Source: Saccharum officinarum
Lineage: Eukaryota > Streptophyta > Magnoliopsida > Poales > Poaceae
Length of the DNA stretch: 64,000 bases
Assembly: GCA_020631735.1 (NCBI GenBank)
Contig: CM036188.1
Coordinates: forward strand, 19,324,214 to 19,388,213
Direction: 5' to 3'
The notes below the pieces were generated by a model. The model saw only the letters and a list, made by a program, of their open reading frames with translations, did no database searches and was not told where the DNA came from. The translations under genes and the position numbers were made by a program. The stretch's first letter is position 1, and the number at the start of each line of letters is the position of its first letter. Of the stretch, positions 11,564 through 23,660 are shown piece after piece.

Positions 11564-11569
11564 ATGAAA

Positions 11570-11890
11570 TACCCACTGCGGCTAGTCTGATGCGCTGTGC
11601 GGCGTGGCGCGGCACTGCCACGCGCGGCAGGTCCGTCACGTCAGCCAGTCATAGGTCAGGACCTGCCACATCCCAGCACTGTATTATTTGGCCGCGTCAC
11701 GACTCAGCGTGACAAAAATGTTAATTTTAAAATAAAAAATTAATGTTAAATTTAAAAATTATTTTTAAAAAAGTGTTAGAAATAAAAAAGAAATTCTCAC
11801 ACCGCAGCTTCCTCGTAGGTGCGCTGCCTGGGAGTGCGAGTTGAGCCGCCGGCCCGCCGCCCGCCACCAGCATGTTCAGTGCATTCGAAG
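11570..11890 (-). repeat. Inverted copy of the 5228-5950 GC-rich repeat
   Basis: On the minus strand it reads 'tatttctaacacttttt', then a T-rich stretch, 'gacgcggccaaat', 'tggcaggtcctgacct' and 'acctgccgcgcgtggcagtg', the same order as 5228-5480. It is non-coding. Confidence 0.65.
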
Positions 11891-11898
11891 ACTCGCTC

Positions 11899-12159
11899 TG
11901 GACTCGTTTAGTTCGGCGAACATGGAAGAAAAACACTCTGTCAGAATTCCTGTAGCATTTCGTTTGTATTTGGTAAAAATTATCCAAATTTTGACTAACT
12001 AGGATTAAAATGTTCGTCTCGCAAAGTACAATAAAACTGTGCAATTAGTTTTTGATTTCATCAATATTTAGTACTCCATGTATTTGCCGACATTTTAATG
12101 TGACGGAGAATCTTCTTTTTGCATAGTGAAATTTAGGGAGAATTAGCTAAACAAGGCCT
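11899..12159. mobile_element. Tourist-like MITE
   Basis: It is nearly the same sequence as 25921-26182 ('agttcggcgaa', 'gaagaaaaacact', 'tcagaattcctgtagcatt'), which points to recent spread of this subfamily. It ends ctaaacaaggcc. No clear TSD is visible. Confidence 0.8.
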
Positions 12160-12195
12160 GTGATGCGTCCCGGCAAGGCAAGGCAACGTGTCCAA

Positions 12196-12683
12196 GGCCC
12201 TGTTTAGGCAGCGTTTGGTTGCCAAAAAATTTGCAAAAGAACAATAGATTCTCCGTCACATCGAATCTTTGAATGCATGCATGAAGCATTAAATATAGAT
12301 AAAAAATAAAACTAATTACACAGTTTAGACGAAATGGACGAGACGAATCTTTTAAGCCTAGTTAGTCCATGATTGGATAATATTTGTCAAATAACAACAA
12401 AATTGCTACAGTAGCGTTTCCTAAAAATTTTCGCGAACTAAACAGCCCCTTAGTTACAGAAAATTTTGCAAAATTTTTCAACATTCCCCGTCACATCGAA
12501 TCTTTAGACGCATGCATGAAGCATTAAATATAAATAAAAATAAAATTAATTACACAGTTTAGATGAAATGGACGAGACGAATCTTTTAAGTCTAATTACA
12601 CCATGATTGGACACTAATTACTAAATAACAACGAATTTTGCTACAGTACTATTTTGCAAAAAAAATTGCAACTAAACCAGGCC
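12196..12683. mobile_element. Tourist-like MITE, outer copy (interrupted in its TIR)
   Basis: The left TIR GGCCCTGTTTA is split from the rest (TAGTTACAG...) by the copy at 12207-12449. The right end is ctaaaccaggcc. CAA flanks both sides, a possible 3-bp TSD. Confidence 0.75.
12207..12449. mobile_element. Tourist-like MITE, inner copy, TSD TTA
   Basis: Ends are GGCAGCGTTTGG and CTAAACAGCCCC. TTA is duplicated at 12204-12206 and 12450-12452. The target is the TTA inside the terminal repeat of the outer MITE. Confidence 0.9.
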
Positions 12684-12721
12684 CAACTAACTTTTGGGGG
12701 GGGGGGGCGGCGCTTATCTTA

Positions 12722-12964
12722 GGGCCGGTTTAGTTCTTAAAATTTTACAAAAATTTTTAAGATTTTTTTTGTCACATTGAATCTCTAGACATATGCATAA
12801 AATATTAAATATGGATAAAAAAATAAAAATAATTACACAGTTTAGACAAAATTCACGAGACGAATCTTTTAAACTTAATTAGATCATAATTGGATATTAA
12901 TTACCAAACAACCTCCAAAGTGCTACAATCATTTGTCAAGAAATTTCGTAAACTAAACGAGCCC
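12722..12964. mobile_element. Tourist-like MITE, TSD TTA
   Basis: Ends are GGGCCGGTTTAG and CTAAACGAGCCC, with TTA at 12719-12721 and 12965-12967. A 12-base G run lies just to the left. Confidence 0.9.
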
Positions 12965-13179
12965 TTATTCGCACCGTTGGTCAATGATACCTCAGCTGTA
13001 CTGTCTACCGGTGTTCCCGTCATCACCGCAGGCGTTGATCACGCTGCGCTAGTCAGTCCCCTGTTCCGACGACGACGACGAGAGCTTCTGAATTCTTCGG
13101 ATCCGGCAGTGCGTGTGCCTGTCGTTTTCGGCAGTATGGCCGTTCTTTTCTCGTGTGTCCAAAGAGGCAAAGGTCATGA

Positions 13180-13458
13180 CTGTGTTAGTTCCCGTTTCAC
13201 CAAAAATTTTTAAGTTCTCGCTTATTATTTTATAAAATAAAACTAAATACTATGCAAAATTTTTAACAAAAAGTATCCATTCTCTATTTTGGATTTTGGC
13301 CTTAAAAGGCTAAAAAAAGTTAAAAAGCCCTCACCCACCCCCACGAAAAATTGACATTTTGAATGGAGCTAAACACACCTATGAAAAATTTGGCATTTTA
13401 CATTTTATCATTCCAGAGTAGTTAGGATTTTACATTCCACAGGAACTAACACACAGCC
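13180..13458. mobile_element. MITE-like element of another family
   Basis: Terminal inverted repeats are CTGTGTTAGTTCC and GGAACTAACACACAG. The interior is A/T-rich and has none of the Tourist-like core motifs. The superfamily is not determined. Confidence 0.6.
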
Positions 13459-13714
13459 TAAAAATCTAACTAACATAGGAGTAGCAAGTAACAATAAACC
13501 AAGCATCTGGAGAAAAAAAAAAGAAAGAATCCAAGAATACGAATTTCGAATGCATCTTCTCAGATCTTCTCAGAGCAAGTGCCACGTAAAACCTACATGA
13601 CGCATGCGCGTATTTTGTGTAGTGTAGTAGATGAAAAAATAAAAATGGGTACACGGGTCAGCGACCGTGACAAAATCCGGCCAAAAATTCTCAGTGCGCT
13701 CGACTGCAAATTGA

Positions 13715-13949
13715 GGGGTTGTTTAGTTCCCGAAATTTTTTAGGAAACGCTACCGTAACAATTTCGTTGTTATTTGATAAATATTATCCAATCGTAGATT
13801 AACTAGGCTTAAAAGATTTGTCTCGTGAATTTTATCTAAACTGTGTAATTAGTTTTATTTTTTATTTATATTTAGTGTTTCATGCATGTGTTTAAAGATT
13901 CGATACGACGGAAAATCTGAAAAATTTTGTAAAATTTGTTAGCAACCAA
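13715..13949. mobile_element. Tourist-like MITE
   Basis: It starts GGGGTTGTTTAGTTCC and has the family core ('attaactaggcttaaaag', 'catgcatgtg'). The right end is eroded against the next copy. Confidence 0.75.
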
Positions 13950-14205
13950 GGGCCGATTTAGATGCAAATTTTTTTGCAAAAACAGCACTGTAGCTTTTTC
14001 GTTGTTATTTGTCAAATATTGTCCAATCATGGTCTAATTAGGTTTAAAAGATTCGTCTCGTCCATTTCGTCTAAACTGTGCAATTAGTTTTATTTTTTAT
14101 CTATATTTAATGCTTAATGCATGTGTCCAAAGATTCAATGTGACAGGAAATCTACTGTTCTTTTTGTAAAATTTTCTCGACGATAACTGGGCCCAAACAA
14201 GGCCT
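13950..14205. mobile_element. Tourist-like MITE beside the ERF remnant
   Basis: It starts GGGCCGATTTAGATGC and ends near caaacaaggcc. The family core is complete. It lies about 70 bp beyond the stop codon of the ERF fragment, where a 3' UTR would have been. Confidence 0.75.
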
Positions 14206-14275
14206 GTTGGCGGCTTGCGGATACACAAGCCTGACACCGACGTCATCGTGACGGGTCCCGCGGGACCGCCGGCCT

Positions 14276-14704
14276 TCACCCAGAGTCCGCCCAAGTCGCC
14301 GGCGGCGGTGACGGGTACCCAGCCCCGCCGTCGTTCTCCGAGCCGCTGCCCTGCGTCCACCACTGACGGTGATGGCCCGCGGTGCCGCTGCTCTCACCTC
14401 CTCCGCCTCCAAAGCTGAAGAGCACCGGGAACGACGACGAGGACGCCGAGCTGGAAGCCGCGGTCACCGCGGGCGGCTGGACAGCGCGCGCCGCCGCCGC
14501 CTGGCCGTAGAAGCGTGTTGGTTCGCCCGGGCCCTGTAGGAACCTGGCGTACTCCGAGTACTCCCCGCCGCCCGCCTGCGACTCCAGCAGCGCCTCGGGC
14601 CTCGGCGGCGGCGGCGGAGGCGGAGGAGGAATCGGCGGTGTTGGCGCCGACAGGAGCGTAGCGGACTCCGGGAAGTTGAGGTTGGCGCGGCTGCCGCGGA
14701 CCGC
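14276..14704 (-). pseudogene. AP2/ERF transcription factor, C-terminal remnant
   Basis: The minus-strand frame reads RGSRANLNFPESATLL, the diagnostic last strand and helix exit of an AP2/ERF DNA-binding domain. It continues through a proline run, then GGEYSEYARFLQGPGEP, a serine/glycine-rich tail and a stop (TCA on + at 14276-14278). Such proteins bind GCC-box DNA and regulate stress or hormone genes. Here the rest of the AP2 domain is not recognisable. An in-frame TAG (14705-14707) stands just where the domain should continue, and one base seems lost relative to the usual RFRGSRA codons. The GC-rich stretch 14708-14815 has no AP2 motif. Alternatives are a terminal exon of a gene whose 5' part lies across a large insertion, or an assembly fault. 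Promoter and start are not visible. Confidence 0.75.
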
Positions 14705-14815
14705 CTAAGCGGCGTGCCGGCAGAGTCGGTGGAGGACGGCGAGGGGATCTGCTCGCTCGACCCGGGTGACGCCACCGCCGCCGTCGCGGGAATCCCTGAC
14801 GCTCCAGAAAAACAG

Positions 14816-16035
14816 AGCAACAAGAACATATCAGTAGTCAATACGAGTACTGTCCTGCTCAAAGATTACATTTTTACTGTTCGCCTAATCACAGGAATTA
14901 CTGTCGGTCACAATTCACAATTCCTAACGCACGCACGCTGTTAAATTTTAAAAACAAAAGAGGGACCTGTTCATTCGATCTGTTCTTGTGTTGTAATTTT
15001 ATATGAATTACTTATCTTAAGGGCTACTAAGAACATGTTTTTTTTTGTATTTCTGCTCAATTAAGTGTGGATGATGCGTGTTGCGTGTGGACGAACTGTC
15101 AAGAGCATCCGTCTCTGTTGAGCCATGAAGTGAGAAGCACATGCTTGATTGAAGCATGGGACAACTTAGGTACCAATCTGATGTTAGCGCTCTAATGGTC
15201 TCAATTCTCCGGCGAAGGTTCTCTTGTCTTCTGAGCTCACTTATATATGGGAAGTAGACTCGGCAAAGGGCAGTATATTATACACTAGGTTACGAGCTAC
15301 ATCTAACACAAATCATTAGGCCGGCCCATATATAACCCGAAATGTTTTTGTTGAAAATGGCATGACATCTATTGTTAGCTCTAGTGGTTTCTATGACAAG
15401 GGTTATATTGCCCTCTCAGCTCGTATCTAGGCTGTGAAGATGGCACGGCGTTTGAGCGTCTAGACAAACATGTCGTATTATGCTCTGTTAGATCTTGTTT
15501 GGCAACAGTCCTGTTAGCTTTAGGTGCCGCAATACTTGCAGTGGATGTCCAAGGAGAAAGTGAAGCTAAAAGAACTAGTTTTGACTAGCTCCTAGTTCAT
15601 TCTTAGGGGAGAGAAAGTGAAACGATTCCTTGTGATCACATCTACGTCAGCTTGATGGATCTGAGCGACTGAGCGTCGTCCGTGACGGCTGGTAAGTGTG
15701 CAGTATTCCACCCGGATTCTGTAGTTCCTTGGGTCCTTTTAGCAAGTGTGTATATATACAGGCGGCGCATGGGCACGTGTCCGGCCCTCAAGTTTCCACG
15801 CCATTTTGTGTTCTTTTCGTTCGTCGACCGAAAGGCAGCTCCGCCGTCGTGCCTACACGGAGCTAGCTCATACGAGAGGTGCAATGCATTCGGCCACGCG
15901 AAGAATCCTTTTTCAGTCTTCGGCTCGGTTCTGTTTGTTCGTTGCCTTCGTCCGTACGGCAAGTTCGTACGTACAGGTCGATCTGCAGGAGCTGGATCCA
16001 TTCATCCAGACGGGACGGACGCACGGCACGCCTGT
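14816..16035. other. Unassigned intergenic DNA
   Basis: Nothing convincing is visible. Overlapping 114-121-aa frames on both strands at 15642-16090 share one GC-richer patch, run into a MITE, and have no domain motifs. 'tgttagcgctctaatggtctc' (15182) and 'tgttagctctagtggtttct' (15374) are a weak direct repeat of unknown origin. Confidence 0.5.
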
Positions 16036-16552
16036 GACTGCGTTTAGGGGTTGTTTAGTTGGTGAAAAAGTTTGGGTTCGGCTACTGTAGCACTTTTCGT
16101 TTTTATTTGGCAATTTGTGTCCAATCATGGACTAATTAGGCTCAAAAGATTTGTCTCGTGATTTACAACTAAACTGTGTAATTAGTTTTTTCTTTCGTCT
16201 ACATTTAGTACTCCATGCATGTACCGCAAGATTTGATGTGACAAGTACTGTAGCACTTTTTGGGTTTGCTTTTTGGGTTGGTGACCCAACTAAACAGGCT
16301 CTTAGTTCCCAAATTTAGAGCGTCAAAAGTTACTGTAGTGACACTGTAGCATTTCGTTTGTATTTGGTAATAATTGTTTAACCGTTTACTAATTTGGCTC
16401 AAAACGTTCGTCTTGCAAAGTACAACCAAAGTGTACAATTAGTTTTTTTTATTTTATCCATATTTAATACTCTATATATGTATCGCAAATTTAATGTGAC
16501 GAGAAATTTTTTTTCATAGTGCACTTTTCAATGGAACTAAACACAACCTCTA
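16036..16552. mobile_element. Tourist-like MITE, outer copy
   Basis: The left TIR ...TGCGTTTA is separated from TAGTTCCC... by the inner copy. The right end is ctaaacacaacc. Its left boundary is approximate. Confidence 0.75.
16047..16301. mobile_element. Tourist-like MITE, inner copy, TSD TTA
   Basis: Ends are GGGGTTGTTTAG and CTAAACAGGCTC, with TTA at 16044-16046 and 16302-16304, inside the TIR of the outer copy. It is nearly identical to 11321-11563 apart from its right arm. Confidence 0.9.
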
Positions 16553-16966
16553 TTTGACGACGCTGTAGAGTGAGAACGTTAGAATGCAGGGTACGGTACG
16601 ATCAGTATTTTTTTTTGTTGGATCATAAAAATGCTAGCGTATGCATATATGAATATGAATAAATAAACGGAGGAGAATTCGGGAGCAAATTGGTTGCGAA
16701 TATATTAGGCTGGAATTCGATTGTTCGCTGTGATTCTGTGGGTTCACACATGGCCGACGGATTGATCACCACAAATTGGTCTGACCACAATTCCACAGGT
16801 GTGCGTCCAGATCGTTGGCTGCGGTGCCACTGTGAATGTGATTACCCGTGGTGGTCGCTGTATACTAATAACAATGATAATACTCGTAATTGCAGTAATA
16901 AGTAATACTACAGTAACTACCTACCAGCAGCGGTTCTCCACCGCGACAAGCATAACCAGAAAGTTG

Positions 16967-17196
16967 TGGGTGTGTTTAGTTCGCGAAAATTTTTGGCTTT
17001 GCCTACTGTAGCACCTTTATTTATATTTGTTAATTAGTGTCTAACTATGGATTAATTAGGCTCAAAAGATTCGTCTCGTGGTTTTATACCAAATTGTGTA
17101 ATTAGTTTTCTTCATCTACATTTAATGCTCTATACATATGTCTAAACATTCGATATGACGAAAAATCTTGAAAATTTTTAGAAACTAATCATGGCC
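16967..17196. mobile_element. Tourist-like MITE
   Basis: It starts gggtgtgtttagttcgcg, has the core 'ggctcaaaagattcgtctcgtgg', and the right end decays near aaactaatcatggcc. Confidence 0.7.
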
Positions 17197-19408
17197 TGTA
17201 GCAAAATCCGAATTGGGCGTTGTCTTTGTCCCAACGCGTTTTCTCCTGGATCCAAGCCTCCTCCTTTATACACGTGCGTTAAAAGGGTCAGGTGCAGTAC
17301 TGACGACCAGGGCCTACCACTAGTTTAGTTGTTGCATTGAGGTTCCTTTCGTTTACTTGTAGCCTTGCATCTTTGCCTGGTGGACACCTGGCAGAAAGTA
17401 ATCTTCTTCTTTCTTCTCCGATTAGGCAAAACAAATTCATAGTTTTTTGTGTTTTTTTTCTTTTGCATCGTAGGTTAGTTCACAGTATTCGATAGCATTT
17501 GTAAACCACGCATTCCTTTATTTAAAAAGGAACTTCAATTTCACAAGGGAAAAATGTCTAAACAATTAGACAACCCTGTACTGCACTACTTCAGCGGTGT
17601 TTTCAGCGAACGAACAATGTTTTTCTCTTGCAACAAATCAGCGTAAGCATCAGTATTAGCCAAATTTCAGCGAAACGAACAATGTATCCCCACCTCTAGG
17701 TCATAAAACAGCTCCCTCGACATTCTCAAAGCCACACATCCAATCATCCATCGACGAGAAGAGTTTACAACTTGTACAGTTTCACATATACTATTGCATT
17801 CCGGGGATCATTCGTGCTTCCATTCTTCTCTAGTGGCTCACCACCTTCTTGAACACTGAGTACTACTACCAAAAGTACTTGAGTGGCGGGCGTTTTGGAT
17901 TCATGGAGCCAGGCAAACCAACCACGTGTGTTAAATGGTATATTTTGTTCTGTTATTTGCAAATCGATTAACAGAGGTGGACTTATTAAGTGGTCTATCT
18001 CTGTTACTACAATTTAATATGGGTGTAAATGGTATATATATGAATAATGTGTCAAAGAATGGATGGGTTTCTGCCTTTTGAATTTGGTTATCCGGAATCC
18101 AGTAGCTAAGTCTGCCGACATGCATGATACAAGCAAGATGTCGGCGTTTCTTATCCAAAGCTTCATGAACAAACAAGTAACATTGTGACCATAAAGTATA
18201 TATGTTCGCACACGTGGAGAAATCATTCGTCGCTTCATCATATATCTTGCGAGGCGCGACGACTACACGCCTGTCTTTATTTGCCGGCCGGTCGTCTCCA
18301 TTGGTTTCATCGATCATACCGTATCAAGTTGACTCTCTGGGTTTCTTGTTCGCCTCGCCTGGACAGAGAAATTAAAGCCAGATTTTCTTTCGAGATCTTC
18401 ACGACACAAAGATCTCCATTATTATATTGATAATCCGTACGTCGTTATGGAGAGCTTGTGTGATCTAGTGTTTTCATTAGTCTGTCCGTACTGGTTGGTA
18501 CCGGTAGCTCGTCGTAACTTGGCCTCGTGCGCAGTGGCTGCAAAGCGTGTCCTCATAATAGGGTTAAACAAAACTGTCCTATTTTACTCCACACGAGTCA
18601 AACAATGTCAAGTTTATCTATAAAAACAAAAAAATATTTATGATACTAAATACACACCATTTTATTAGATTAATTATAAAATATATTTTTTTATAGTAAA
18701 CCTATTGAGAGACATAAATGCACTGATCCTATTTTTATAAATCTGATCGATTTTAGGAATGACTAGTTTGGAGCCTAGAAATACATCCTTTTTTTTTTGG
18801 GGGTGGGGGGGGGGGGGACTGAGGGGTACTATCTTCGGTTCCATATGTTCAGAAACATGAATTGTGAAAACATTGGCATATATAGTCTTTGGAATACAAT
18901 TTAGACTAAGATTTTTTTTGTTATAATGTGTACTAAAACCAGGGGCATAAAACGTACTGCTTAAGGCTAAACTACCTATATATCATTCCAAAAAGATCCT
19001 TGTACAAAAAGGCAGTATCTAAACAATTATTAGAACAGTAGATTGCACTGATTTAAGACGTAATGGAATTTTTGTGCAAAACACAAGCTATCATCGGCGG
19101 TTAGTGACTACACGAAGCTATGAACGGATAGTGATAAACTTATCATTGCTAATTTCAGCACAGTGATTGCATGTTCTGGCGTAGTATCCTAGTGTACCAT
19201 TCAGGTCCCGTATATGTTTTAGGCCCCCTTGCATGCGTTTAAATATGTTTAGGTCCTCGTGAAACCTGCTGGAGTTCTTCTCAAAATACTAATCTTTTTG
19301 GTCGTTATCCCTATCCAGACATGATCGTCGTGGCCTCGTGGGGAAGTTTCGTTACTCAAAGTTGCATGGACGTGCGGCATCAATGGCCACACACGTAGAG
19401 AAAGTTTC
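17197..19408. other. Unassigned intergenic DNA with a G-run
   Basis: No recognisable gene. The 128-aa minus frame at 17931-18317 has no known domain. About 18555-18775 may be an eroded Stowaway-type MITE (AT-rich, 'gtcaagtttat'). A T10/G-run tract lies at about 18791-18818. Confidence 0.5.
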
Positions 19409-19526
19409 AATAATATAATATAATATAATATAATATAATATAATATAATATAATATAATATAATATAATATAATATAATATAATATAATATAATATAATA
19501 TAATATAATATAATATAATATAATAA
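19409..19526. repeat. (TAATA)n pentanucleotide microsatellite
   Basis: About 23 units in an almost perfect array. The Ile-Tyr-Tyr-Ile frame across it is not a gene. Confidence 0.97.
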
Positions 19527-19869
19527 TGTTGGCCACCTCAACTATGATATTAAGAAAAGTATCGCCGATAAGCACGTTCTTGAGACTAGCTAACAAGCAC
19601 CGGTTTGCGTCTCTATCCATCCCACGTTATTGTACAAGATATCTTACACATTGTATAATATGATTACATCGTTTTGATTGACTGCATATGCCTGGATTTC
19701 TTGTTCAGCAGGAAAGAAGAACCCGGTATGTGCATGTTTCTTCAGATTTGAGAAGAAAGAACCAGGATGGAGGACCCGTGCAAGCAATACACGCGCTACT
19801 TATGCATTGACATGACTTTCTACCGTGCCATCACGGAGACCCGCAATAAAATAATACAGTAGGTAATAC

Positions 19870-20118
19870 TGTAATACATAGGCAGTTTAGTTTTATCATA
19901 AGTTAAATTTCAACTTTAATCAAATTTGTAAGAAAAAACTAAAATCTCAAGCATCGAATTAGTGATTAAATCACCCATTAACTATGTCCTTCTAATGTTT
20001 TTTTTCTGGCATTGTCGATGTTAATATAATTTTGTATATAGTCAGTAAAAGTTAGAAAAGTTTCAGAATTATTATGATAAAATTAAAACAGCCTATATAT
20101 TTTGGAATGAAGGGAGTA
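19870..20118. mobile_element. Eroded Stowaway-like MITE
   Basis: The right end 'tttggaatgaagggagta' matches the inverted CTCCCTCC-type Stowaway terminus. The left end is degenerate. Only one terminus is clear. Confidence 0.4.
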
Positions 20119-21308
20119 CAAGTTTTTTTAAAAAGTTTTTTAAGTTAATGTTTTCTTACTGAACTAGCAAACATGTCGATACATTACAACAAGATTGAAA
20201 ACGCTACTAACATTCATGGAAGACGATGACAAAAATGTTACATGTCTATTTATGTTTTATTCTTTCTATAAACTTTATTTTAGAGCTATAATTTATTTTA
20301 GTCAAATTTTGCTCAAGGACACCGCTGAAACAGGGAATATGCTGTAGGGCATTGTCAACTCGGTAATTGGCATAGTACCATCATGAAAACTAGGTTACTT
20401 GCCACATGATACTGCAGTCATTAAAAATATTTACTCCCGTGGTTTGACAGAGAGAAAGGAGTGTGAATAGATAATATTGCCACGGCAATTGTCTTCCAGC
20501 TCCTGATTCCATCCTTCTCTCTTCTCCGTCCTTCTGGACGCCTATCGCACCATGCCATCCTCTCCTCTTCGGCCACATGGTCAGCAATGCCGCCCGGCAT
20601 CTCCTGTGCACCTCGGCCCTCTGCCCCGTGCCTCAGGCCTGCTAATACCGTCCTGCAGCCGTCCCTACCCATCTTCGACAGTTGCTTGGTCTGGCCATCC
20701 ACTACCGTTACCGCAAGCTAGGCGAGCATGCGTGCCTCGGTTGTCGGCGCCACAGCTGGCTCATGGCCTGACCCCACTTTGCCTTGTCCCTTGCCGGCAA
20801 AGGCAGAAGCCCCATGGCCATGTTGGCCCTCATTGTTTCCTGCCGCTCATGTTCCCACCCTCCTCGCTCCTCCGCATCGTCGCTCCGGCTCCTAACTGCA
20901 CACTACCACTCCTGCCCCTGCCTTCGCTCGCCCCTCCAAGCCGTCGACACCCAGGCTCTCCACTGTCGTCGGCGCAACAACAACGGTGCCGTTGCTGGTT
21001 CTTAAATGTTCAAATGGTTCAATCAAACCGTGAACCAAGACCTTCGCTATTTCGGTCTCCAGTACAGTCCTGATACCTATGATGAAAAGATATAGAGAAC
21101 GATGTTTTTAAGTGAGTCTTCAAATAATAATGATTTAGAGTATGAGTTTAAGAAAGACCCTTCGGATGCTTTTTGCCAACTTTATAAATCGATTTCTAGA
21201 TTTCATAACTCTGTTAACCAAAAATCACATGGAACGCTGATGTTACGTGGTTACACAGTGTATGTGTTGGAATTGGAGAGCACCGCAAGATTACAAACGT
21301 GTGACTAA
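20119..21308. other. Unassigned DNA, GC-rich 20500-21000
   Basis: A 173-aa Pro/Ser/Arg/Leu-rich frame (20552-21073) shows low complexity and no domain, and it is overlapped by frames on the other strand. The 68-aa frame at 21102-21308 has more protein-like composition (MFLSESSNNNDLEYEF start, acidic) but I do not recognise it. Either could be a relic. Neither is supported as a gene. Confidence 0.4.
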
Positions 21309-21552
21309 GGCTGCGTTTAGATGCAAATTTTTTTTGCAAAATGCTCCTGTAGCACTTTTCGTTGTTATTTGGTAATTACTGTCTAATCATGAACTAATTA
21401 GGCTTAAAAGATTCGTCTCGTGAATTTCATCTAAACTGTGTAATTAGTTTTATTTTTTATATATATTTAATGCTTCATGCATGTGTCCAAAGATTCGATA
21501 TGACGGAGAATCTTCAAAAATTTTGCAAAATTTTTTGCATCTAAACTGGGCC
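21309..21552. mobile_element. Tourist-like MITE
   Basis: Ends are GGCTGCGTTTAGATGC and GCATCTAAACTGGGCC, good inverted repeats with a complete family core. TAA precedes it, but no right duplicate is visible. Confidence 0.8.
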
Positions 21553-23282
21553 GTTGACCAGACGGCAGACGATCGACGACTTAGAAAGCAATGTCGCCGT
21601 TGAGCTGCTGCAAACTTGCAGTGGTGTCCACTGTCGAAAGGAAGCAGTGGCGACGACTAGTACTATTACTGAATCTCCATCACTGCTGAAACGGACTTGA
21701 TCGTACGCTTTTAACTACTCCCTAGCTAGTAGTACCCCGAACGCATCTGCCAGTGTATTATTGTGTACTATACTAGTATAGATCATGCATTACATTACTC
21801 TTGTCATATCTGAATTTGGAGTAGTCAAACACATGGGGACACATTGCAATAATGCTTCAGTTGAGCCATCAAGCTTCATTGACTCTCATGTCACGGTTTG
21901 AAAAGTTGAAAGAAATCTGGGAAACCTAGCAAACAAAAATCACGTGCAGATCGACACGCATGCATACTCTCTAGAGCCTACATGTGAGTAGAGTAGAGTG
22001 TACGTCATTGTGGTGTCGTAAGAAGGGCAAATTTATTGATTGCTGTAATCATATATCATCAAAAAGATCTAGGAGACTTGTCAATGTTAGATTAGTCCAC
22101 ATATATAGATAGCTCGAGTTGACTGGACGCCATGCTCAGAAACTTAGAGAGCAATAATAAAGTTGGGTCCAGTTTATGGTCCTCATGTCAAGCCTAGCTT
22201 GAACATCCGATTTGCATGATCTATCTTCCGACATGCAAGGGACAGAGATGGTGAAGCGTGTTGATCGTAAATTTGTAATTAGGATATTTGGCCGCTTTGT
22301 TTATCGCCGGTAGAAACCATGGGAATATATGGGCTTGACCCGATAGAAATTTCCAATAATTCTGAATATCTCTCACAAACTCATTCATGTGTGTAAATAG
22401 GGAAGTGGGGAACTTTAGTCTTGCCTTGCTAGTTAGAGTGGAGGTTGCTACATAAATACTTATATGTGAAACCCCTCTATTTCATTGAGATTGTTTCATT
22501 GAGATTAGAGTGGGGGAAAGAAAAAAAGAAATCCACATGCGCGCACTAGCTTGCCTCACCCGGTGCGAGCACAGTTCATGTTGAATGGTCGTATGTGGGA
22601 GTGTGACCTTCTTTTGCTGTTTTAATTTTTGTTAGTTGGCCTCTATGTTTGCAAATAGGAATTCTAAAAACGCTTTAGATCATGATTGTGAACAAGATCA
22701 TGTGGGACTGCCCTAGATAGCAACAAATCAGCCAACGCCAGACACGTTCATTCGATTTATTGTTTTGCCTCTTTTTTCGATGTTGTGCTATTAACCTCTC
22801 CACCCTGAGAACCTGCATGCACAGGCAATTGGGAGAGTAGGTCTCTGGAATCCTTATTCTTGCGATCAAGCACCAGGAGGTTTTTGGGAAGCACTTTCGC
22901 GTGATTGCTCCCAGCTTCCATGAAGGCTCGTCTTCCATGGGTGTACATGTCAGGACGTCACCACTACCACCAGCAGCTTCGCTTCATCTTCAACAACAAC
23001 ATTTCTCCATTGCTAATCGATGACCTTGTACCACCAGTCACGGTGTCTACTCCATCTACAAAGGCAATGTACACACATCGTGATTCGATCTGTTACTTCA
23101 AAGTACTTACTGGTTCATAGTCATGCTTCTGTTTGCATTGATGTTAATTGGTTCAACTAGTATATTAGATTTGTACATGCTAATATCTAAGATCGTTATA
23201 ATTTACATTTTGAAATTAATCATGAAATTGTCTAATTATTCAATAGTCCAAAAAACTTATTGGCCTTCTTTTGAATTAACTA
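21553..23282. other. Unassigned DNA with a possible copia LTR remnant (about 22258-22640)
   Basis: A stretch starting near 'tgttgatcgtaaatttg' contains 'ctacataaatacttatatgtg', 'ttcattgagattg' (tandemly doubled) and other LTR-like features. It lies upstream of the copia gag relic, so it may be that element's 5' LTR. No second LTR is visible to confirm this. Confidence 0.35.
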
Positions 23283-23660
23283 TGGCTAGTTTTATCAATG
23301 CACTGAGGCCGAAATTTCTTTTCTGTGTGCACTTCAAGAGGTAGCAAGTAAAAGCCATGCTCTGGCTGCAGGTCATGAAAGTATTCTAGGTCAGTGCTAG
23401 CATGCCTGTAGGAAACATTGTTGATGAAGACAAAAAAATTCGAGGAAGCTAAATACTGTATCTTTGTGGGATGTGTTCTTGCTGACCGTCTAATAGATGT
23501 GTACCAACACATAGAAGACGGGAAGAAATTGTGGGATGAACTAAATGTGAAATTGTGCGTATCAGATGCGGGTAGTACGCTCCGTAGCATGGACTGATTT
23601 CATGACTATAAGTTGGCGTGGGTAGCTGATCTATATGTAGTTGAGCAAATGTTGTTTTAA
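23283..23660 (+). pseudogene. Ty1/copia gag (UBN2-type) fragment
   Basis: Forward frames give LRPKFLFCVHFKR.QVKAMLWL, then EAKYCIFVGCVLADRLIDVY, then HIEDGKKLWDELNVKLCVSD, then FHDYKLAWVADLYVVEQ. This is the conserved copia gag core (F..W...M...L, LADRLVDVY, LW..L..KF). The usual tryptophan in FKRWQ is a stop (TAG), and further stops and a frame change follow. No zinc knuckle, protease, integrase or RT remains downstream. The fragment is short and long dead. Confidence 0.75.

Noticed and set aside
15642..16128. Four overlapping frames of 71-121 aa on both strands
   Set aside because: All share one GC-richer patch, several run into a MITE, and none has a recognisable motif.
17931..18317. 128-aa minus-strand frame
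   Set aside because: No known domain, no supporting splice or promoter signal, and an unremarkable length for AT-rich intergenic DNA.
19249..19620. 123-aa minus-strand frame
   Set aside because: Most of it is the (TAATA)n array read as Tyr/Ile/Leu; flanks have no domain.
20552..21073. 173-aa Pro/Ser-rich frame
   Set aside because: GC-rich low-complexity sequence with overlapping frames on the other strand and no motif; not enough for a gene call.
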